Positions 58,780 to 64,000 of a DNA stretch of 64,000 nucleotides are shown in pieces (positions within the stretch are counted from its first letter, which is position 1; each line of letters opens with the position of its first letter). The notes below the pieces were generated by a model that saw only the letters and a list, made by a program, of their open reading frames with translations, had not been told where the DNA came from and made no database searches. The stretch is from Gnetum montanum (lineage: Eukaryota > Streptophyta > Gnetopsida > Gnetales > Gnetaceae). The stretch spans positions 311,644-375,643 of the forward strand of contig MNCI01016508.1 in assembly GCA_015680685.1 (NCBI GenBank). Direction: 5' to 3'. A program made the position numbers and the translations under genes.

Positions 58780-59451
58780 GTGAAGATATTTTCTTTCTTT
58801 AGGACAAGTCATGAAAGGGCTAATAGAATGAGAGCTTCATCAAGACCAACTTCTCCTACCATTGATTCTCTTACAAAAGATAAACTTCTGTCATTATCAA
58901 ACATAAACATGCAAATTGTTATGCTCACAAAAATAGTCAGAGACTAGATAATGGTAGGGTCACTTCCTAAGAAAAGAATTGATCTAAGATTTCCTTTGAT
59001 TTACCTATAAGTAGCTAGAAATTTTCCATGCAAAGCTCTATTAGACTTAGGTTTTGGGGTAAATCTAATCTCTTACGAAAAATATTGAACGTAGAACCTA
59101 CCACCCTAGAAGGAGTGCACTATTAATGGGTGGTCCTACCTAGCAGACTTTCTTATAATTGATGTGAAAAATGAGGATAAGGAATTTACAATCATCATAG
59201 GAAAAACCTGGCTTAGCACCATTGATGCTAAGCTAAGTATGAGGGATCTATTTATTGAGATCTCTAAGGAAGACATGCACAAAGCCTTACACATATATCA
59301 AATTCCATGTATTACTACTAAAAGTAAAGGATCCAGTGGAGGACCAACCATTCAAAATGTCAACACATTTAGTACATTAATCCACAACACAAGTGAAAAA
59401 AAAGTGTGTGCACAAGATAGATCAAGGATCACTAAACCAAAAGACACCTAG
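58780..59451 (+). pseudogene. E4 aspartic protease
   Basis: ALLDLGFGVNLIS keeps the catalytic Asp (GAC at 59044-59046), unlike E1 and E2, in the DLG form known from Athila-type proteases. The second half is intact in 59164-59451 (EFTIIIGKTWLSTIDAKL, RDLFIEISKEDMHKAL). Upstream SNINMQIVMLTKIV matches the pre-protease linker of E1. A deletion or divergence lies between 59095 and 59120. RT does not follow. Confidence 0.75.
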
Positions 59452-61210
59452 TAGCCAAAATATGCATGGAATAATCTAATTCACTTATTAATTCCCATTC
59501 CAAGAATATGAATTAAACTAGGGGCCTAAAAACAAAGCTGTTAAATCATGGTCATACATCAATAGGAAAAGAAAATAAGAACTTAGATGAGAAAAACTCA
59601 ACTAGCATCAATATTACATGGGACAATAACTAAAAAGTTAAATCATTAAAGATGGTAAGTGGACCAACTAGAGTGTATGATCCAATAGAACTAGGGTCCA
59701 TTTTTTGAACACTTGCCCATGAGTTCAGTCATGGGGGAGATGCTCTATTCTAATTAAGGAGTTAATAAGTGTTTTTCAACTTTTTGTTTTATAGTTTCTT
59801 TTTAACTTCTAATTTCTTGATATACTTTCCACATTCTTTAACATTTTCTCATTTTTTTATGTTCTTTCATGTATTGAATTTTTAATATTCTTTCACATTT
59901 TCCATTTCTTTAAGAATTTTTCATTCTTTGACATTTTTCAATCTTTATATCTTTTTTCAATTTTTTTTTACAAACTTTTCCACACTTTGTTTTTATTACC
60001 TTTGTAAATAATTTTGATTGTTAATAAAATAAATTATGTATAAGGCAAGAAGTAGTCCAATAAGATGAATATTTCTCTATGTTATTGCATCATAAGGAAC
60101 TAATTATTTGAACAGTGAGACCACAACATCCATCTACTCATTCCATTAATAAGAGATTCTTACCATGCCATGATGATAATAAACTTGTGATTGTTATGCC
60201 TAGACAAAAAAGTGAAGAACCAATTGGGAATGTGAAGGATGTGACATCAAGGGGATTTGTGGAAACTCCTAGATCACTATTGTATGTTCTATGACATTGC
60301 TATGATTGTAACTATATACTTGTAGATCTAACAAAAAATGGGAGTAAGAGTTTAATTAGTGCTACCTTAACATGTCATTGGAAAAACATGTTACCGATGC
60401 TTGAAGGTAGGTGGCTTCTTAGAAATCTAAAAAAAATAATAACATGTAATAAATAAACTATTTCCTTGGACAACACGCCAAGTGATAATACATTTTGCAA
60501 TTGTGATAATCTTATGGTGGTGAATCTAAGAGGTGAAACAATGCGACGTCACTAAAATGTGATCTAGACTTGGTTTGAATCTTGGACAACAAGGCTAATA
60601 ATTGCTTTAACCACCAATAAAACACAAGAATTCATTATACCTATGGTAAGATACCTCTTGTCTCAATTCCTACAATTCCTTCTAAGTCCATTCCATCTCA
60701 CTATGTGAATAATCACAACTGATGGTTTTGCATAACATAGTGTAATTTTTCCAATTTGTTGATACTAACATGTGTGCTTTGCTAAATATGTATGCATTAC
60801 ATTTGAATCCTTAAGTGCCTAAGGACACTTTTAGGCATGGTTATACAAGGGCACTAAGGGCTGGAGCCTACTTTGAGGAGAATCCACTTGTATAACTATT
60901 GTATCTCATACATGTCTAGCAATTCCACATCATCTTAAGCCTTCCAAAACTGATAAACATTCATAAAAGGTTCCCTTTTATCTCAAATAATTTTGTTCAT
61001 ACACCAAAGAATTCATTTCCCATCTCATCAACACTTACTAAGCTTTCATCACCTAAGATTCCTTCTTCATGCATTTGTTCTGACAAATTCTTAACAAATA
61101 TACCTTTTTCCTAGTTCAAAACTATTACACAAGCTTTATCCCTTCCAACAATTTGCACATGACTCATTTTTATCCAAAAAACATCAATGAAAAATTGAAT
61201 CTTTTGAGAC
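59452..61210 (+). other. E4 3' noncoding region
   Basis: Begins with a remnant like the end of pol (TCAGTCATGGGGGAGATG near 59729). A T-rich run lies at 59780-59990, then the family blocks AATGCGACGTCACT (60540-60553) and TACTTTGAGGAGAATCCACT (60869-60888). No gene is seen. Confidence 0.6.
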
Positions 61211-61286
61211 TTGATATCCAAGCTGTCCTAATATCGAATCCTCATTATTGGATCCTTGATATTAGATCCCAAAAAATATATATATA
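61211..61286 (+). promoter_or_regulatory. Internal promoter-like block upstream of E4 ORF3
   Basis: Boxes GATATCCAA, TAATATCGAATCC, ATTGGATCC and ATATTAGATCC at 61213-61269 precede an ATATATATATAG TATA-like box (61275-61286). They resemble the GATCCAATATTG and GATATCCAATA boxes of the E4 LTR. Confidence 0.55.
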
Positions 61287-61523
61287 GGTGAACACTTAGC
61301 AAAATTTTTCATTTTCACATTTTCACCCTAAAGAGAACTTTTCCAAAGAAAAGAGCTCTAACCTCCTAGCTTCCCCAAGCCATACCTTGCATGTTATTTC
61401 TCCAATTTTCATAATTTTCAAATCTATCTAATCCCAAAGTGCTCATCTTAGTCATGGGGTTGCTAGCAAGGAAAATTAGAGTCAATTTTTTAGAATTTGC
61501 TAATGCTTGGAAGTATTTTTAAG

Positions 61524-61822
61524 GTAAGACTGAAGGATAAAATTGGAAAATTTGAAAATTTTTCATAAAAATTAAGCTAGAAACACTTATATGATTCCCT
61601 TAATAAGCGATACTAACAATTATGAGCCATAAACAAGAACAAATTGGACAACTGTGAAGGGTTATAAGAAAACTAACGCCTATGTGGTTTCTTTTTGAAA
61701 ATTTTTCTAACTCTATAATCATAATAAGCTAAAAATTGATTTAATAAAGGAAATGAGAAAGTAAGAAATTTATTCAAATAAAGTAAACATTCTACTGATT
61801 CCCAAATTTATAATGATTACAG
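61524..61822 (+). other. Putative leader intron of E4 ORF3 (299 bp)
   Basis: Donor TTTTTAAG/GTAAGACTG and acceptor AATGATTACAG/ATG. Both fit plant splice consensus. The length equals the E2 equivalent. Confidence 0.55.
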
Positions 61823-63964
61823 ATGACTGCAAAAAGAGGAGCAACTAGAGGACCTTCACAGCCAGTGAGTAAAGACCACAAGGCCAAGGTAGAGGCTAAA
61901 TAAGAGGACAAGATCCAAAACATGAGTAGTAGGAAGCTCAATCCTTTAGCATCCATCAAGAAACACTTGCTACTAGACAATTGGCCCAAGTGGAGGTAGC
62001 AAATCCCCAAATGCCAAAACAAGGATAATGCCTTATGCTATCACCAAACTACCTCTTAGCCATTCAAGAGAGATCAATCCTAATCACAATAATTATGGAA
62101 ATAAACTTTGGCCCATTCATAGAATTTGTTCTTGAAGCAATAAAAACAAAATTGCAGACATCACCATTATGGCACATACTTTCAACTAACAATGAATGGT
62201 ATATAGGGGGGACTTATCCATTTTGGCATAATAAAGAAGAAGATACTACGATTAACATTAAAGGAGTCTTCATATCATATTGAATTCAAGAAATAGCTGA
62301 GGAACTAAACATACCCAACAAAGGGACCCAAGTAGCACACCTATCCACCTAATAAAATGGAGAAACAAGAAAACTATGGCTAAAATGAGCATATGGCAAA
62401 GAGGAGAAGGGGTATGATGAATTGATGAATTAACTCTAAAAGAAAAAATTTATTTCAAAATTGGCACATGTCACTTATTTTCTACAAAATGTTTGAATAG
62501 ATTATCCATATATGCACCCAAAGAAAGTGTAATTTTGATGGGCAAATAATGCCAACCTTGCACAACTCTACTTTAGGAAGATCCAAAGTTGAATTGAAGA
62601 AAAGGTGGCATGGAAGCTAACAGTTCCATTTCCTTGCCTAATTAGGAAGCTATATAAATATGTTGAAACCCTGAGGTACACTAATGATGTCCTCAAGAAG
62701 GCTTAGAATGCTTCATATGTTGAACTGCTTGAGCCAGCACCACCTAGGAAAGACCAAGATGAGGAAGAAATAGGCACTAACAAAACCACACAAACTACTA
62801 AATAGCAATGGCCCTAGTAGTCAACAGCCAACAGCAAGTTCCATCCCTATTGCCATAGGATTATAGGTCATCAATGAGTCATCTGCAATAGATTGCAGAG
62901 ACCATTAGTTGGTGGAGGGATGAGGCCAATCTATATAGAGTTATTGATGATGTAGTTCGGCCCACTGTTTCCACAAACCCTACAAGTGGATAGATATCCT
63001 CACAATTAGGAGGAGAGGCTCAGTGATCATAACAAATTTCTAGGAATGCTGCATCATTTTAAGTGGTTCTTAAGATAGGAGAAGGAGCCACAATTACGGT
63101 CATGGAACATCAAGATGCAGCCAGAGTAGTAGAGGTAGTCACAGATCACATCAAAAAATCTTTCAATGTACCTGTTGTGCTACTAGAAGATCTAACTAGA
63201 ACCAAAGATGCTCAAATATTAGCTTGAATCTCGATGACTCCTACAGATCATAAAAATATGTTTTATTGACTATTGTAGACTAGACAAGTGATGACAACTC
63301 TTTTAACATCCCATGTGATGTCACTATAGTGCAATCAGAGTTGATAGCAATGAAGGATAAGTTGCTCATGGTAGAAACAATGGCAGAGCATGCAAAGAAC
63401 GAAAACCTCAAACTACAGGAAGAGCTCATAGCCCTAAGAGCCAAACAAAGAGATCCTGCTCAATTCATTATGCTAGACCATCTAGATCATTTCAAAACTA
63501 AACAAATGATTTGCCTAATAGATCAAAATAAGTAGGTAGATAATGAGAAGGAGAAAGTGGTGTGGAATGCTTCCATAGTAGAAGCGCAAATGTAGGCACA
63601 TGCTAATGCACTCACTATAGCACAAAAGGAGAATGATAAACTCATTGTTGATAACATGAGGTTGGCCACTATTGAGAAGCATAAGAACATCCTAAACTAG
63701 AGCATTCACTAGTTGAGAGAATAGCTTATGAGGGTCAACCAAGACATGAGCTATCTCATGAGAAAAAACATAACCCTCTCAATGAAGGAGATATGCTCCA
63801 TTAGACAAAAATTAGCTATAGAGATCAGTGTGTAGCAAAATGAGGTAAAGAAACATGAGAGGCTCAAGGAGCACTTTCATGATCAAGTGGGCATGTATAA
63901 ATAGATCAACAAGAAGGAGATCGATATCAACATAGAATCCAAACTGGAAACTCATCTTGGATAG
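61823..63964 (+). pseudogene. E4 ORF3 (accessory protein), interrupted by E5
   Basis: Starts at ATG 61823 (MTAKRGATRGPSQPVSKD), right after the putative acceptor. The conserved domain at 62035-62280 (TIIMEINFGPFIEFVLEAI, SPLWHILSTNNEWYIGGTYP, FWHNKEEDTTINIKGV, IAEELNIPNKG) continues in degraded frames to FPCLIRKLY near 62640. A coiled-coil region follows from 63320 (MQSELIAMKDKLLMVETMAE, AQFIMLDHLDHFKTKQMICL, NEKEKVVWNASIVEAQ), which aligns well with E3 at 11824-12033. Frequent TAG stops are present. Confidence 0.75.
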
Positions 63965-64000
63965 TGATGAGTGGCGAGGTACCCCTACACTCAACCATAC
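63965..64000 (-). repeat. E5: edge of another E-family LTR
   Basis: TGATGAGTGGCGAGGTACCCC and ACACTCAACCATAC match the inner or outer edge of the E1 LTR at 8009 (same orientation). It begins inside E4 ORF3, so it is a further insertion that leaves the window. Confidence 0.8.

Larger units (their letters stand above)
55382..63964 (+). mobile_element. E4: E-family element with gag, protease and ORF3, no RT or integrase
   Basis: 5' LTR 55382-56256, primer site 56258-56275, gag 56393-58740, protease 58780-59450, then directly the 3' noncoding region and ORF3. RT, RNase H and integrase are absent, so it is non-autonomous, like E3 but keeping protease. It is cut inside ORF3 at 63965 by another LTR. 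The 3' LTR lies outside the window. Confidence 0.85.

Overview
This is a plant nuclear window made almost entirely of decayed, nested LTR retrotransposons; I find no intact host gene. The evidence for a plant is Ty3/gypsy polyproteins of the Athila/Tat type, primer-binding sites that match the 3' end of plant tRNA-Asp, a fragment of a plant RTE-type LINE and several tRNA-derived SINE-like copies. The density of nested, stop-riddled insertions suggests a seed plant with a large, repeat-rich genome. The species cannot be told from the sequence.

Two element families dominate. Family E (E0 to E5) has LTRs of about 0.83-0.88 kb that begin TGATGA and end CATCA, a tRNA-Asp primer site after a one-base spacer, gag and pol of Athila/Tat type, a long 3' noncoding part with two conserved blocks, and then a third gene (called ORF3 here) before a GTGGGGGTA polypurine tract. 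Family G (G1 to G3) has LTRs of about 1.3-1.8 kb, gag and protease genes, clusters of GCTACGC-type palindromes and arrays of a GTTTAACGTCATAGC unit.

Layout: 1-8746 is E1 (minus, gag and complete pol, 3' end outside the window). 8748-10162 and 18508-18745 are two pieces of E0 (plus), which was cut in reverse transcriptase by E1 and in integrase by E3. 10163-18507 is E3 (minus, complete with LTRs and target duplication ATAAC, but without pol). 18746-21954 is anonymous DNA with a LINE fragment and SINE-like copies. 21960-51117 is E2 (plus, gag, pol, ORF3), split by G1 (33345-49859, plus). G1 is itself split in its 3' LTR by G2 (38271-48606, minus, target duplication CTCAG), and G2 contains the solo LTR G3 (43113-44948, target duplication CTTAG). 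51123-55381 is AT-rich anonymous DNA with SINE-like copies. 55382-63964 is E4 (plus, gag and protease but no RT or integrase, plus ORF3), broken at 63965 by the edge of another E-type LTR (E5).

The most interesting signal is ORF3. In E2, E3 and E4 it encodes related proteins: a conserved N-terminal domain, a long coiled coil and a proline-rich tail. It is kept in E3 and E4, which have lost most or all of pol. In each copy it is preceded by a promoter-like TATA box with an upstream box array that resembles the array in that element's own LTR. A putative leader intron of about 300 bp then ends directly at the ORF3 start codon. This suggests that ORF3 is a separately transcribed accessory gene rather than a remnant. 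That is an inference from comparing three decayed copies in this window.
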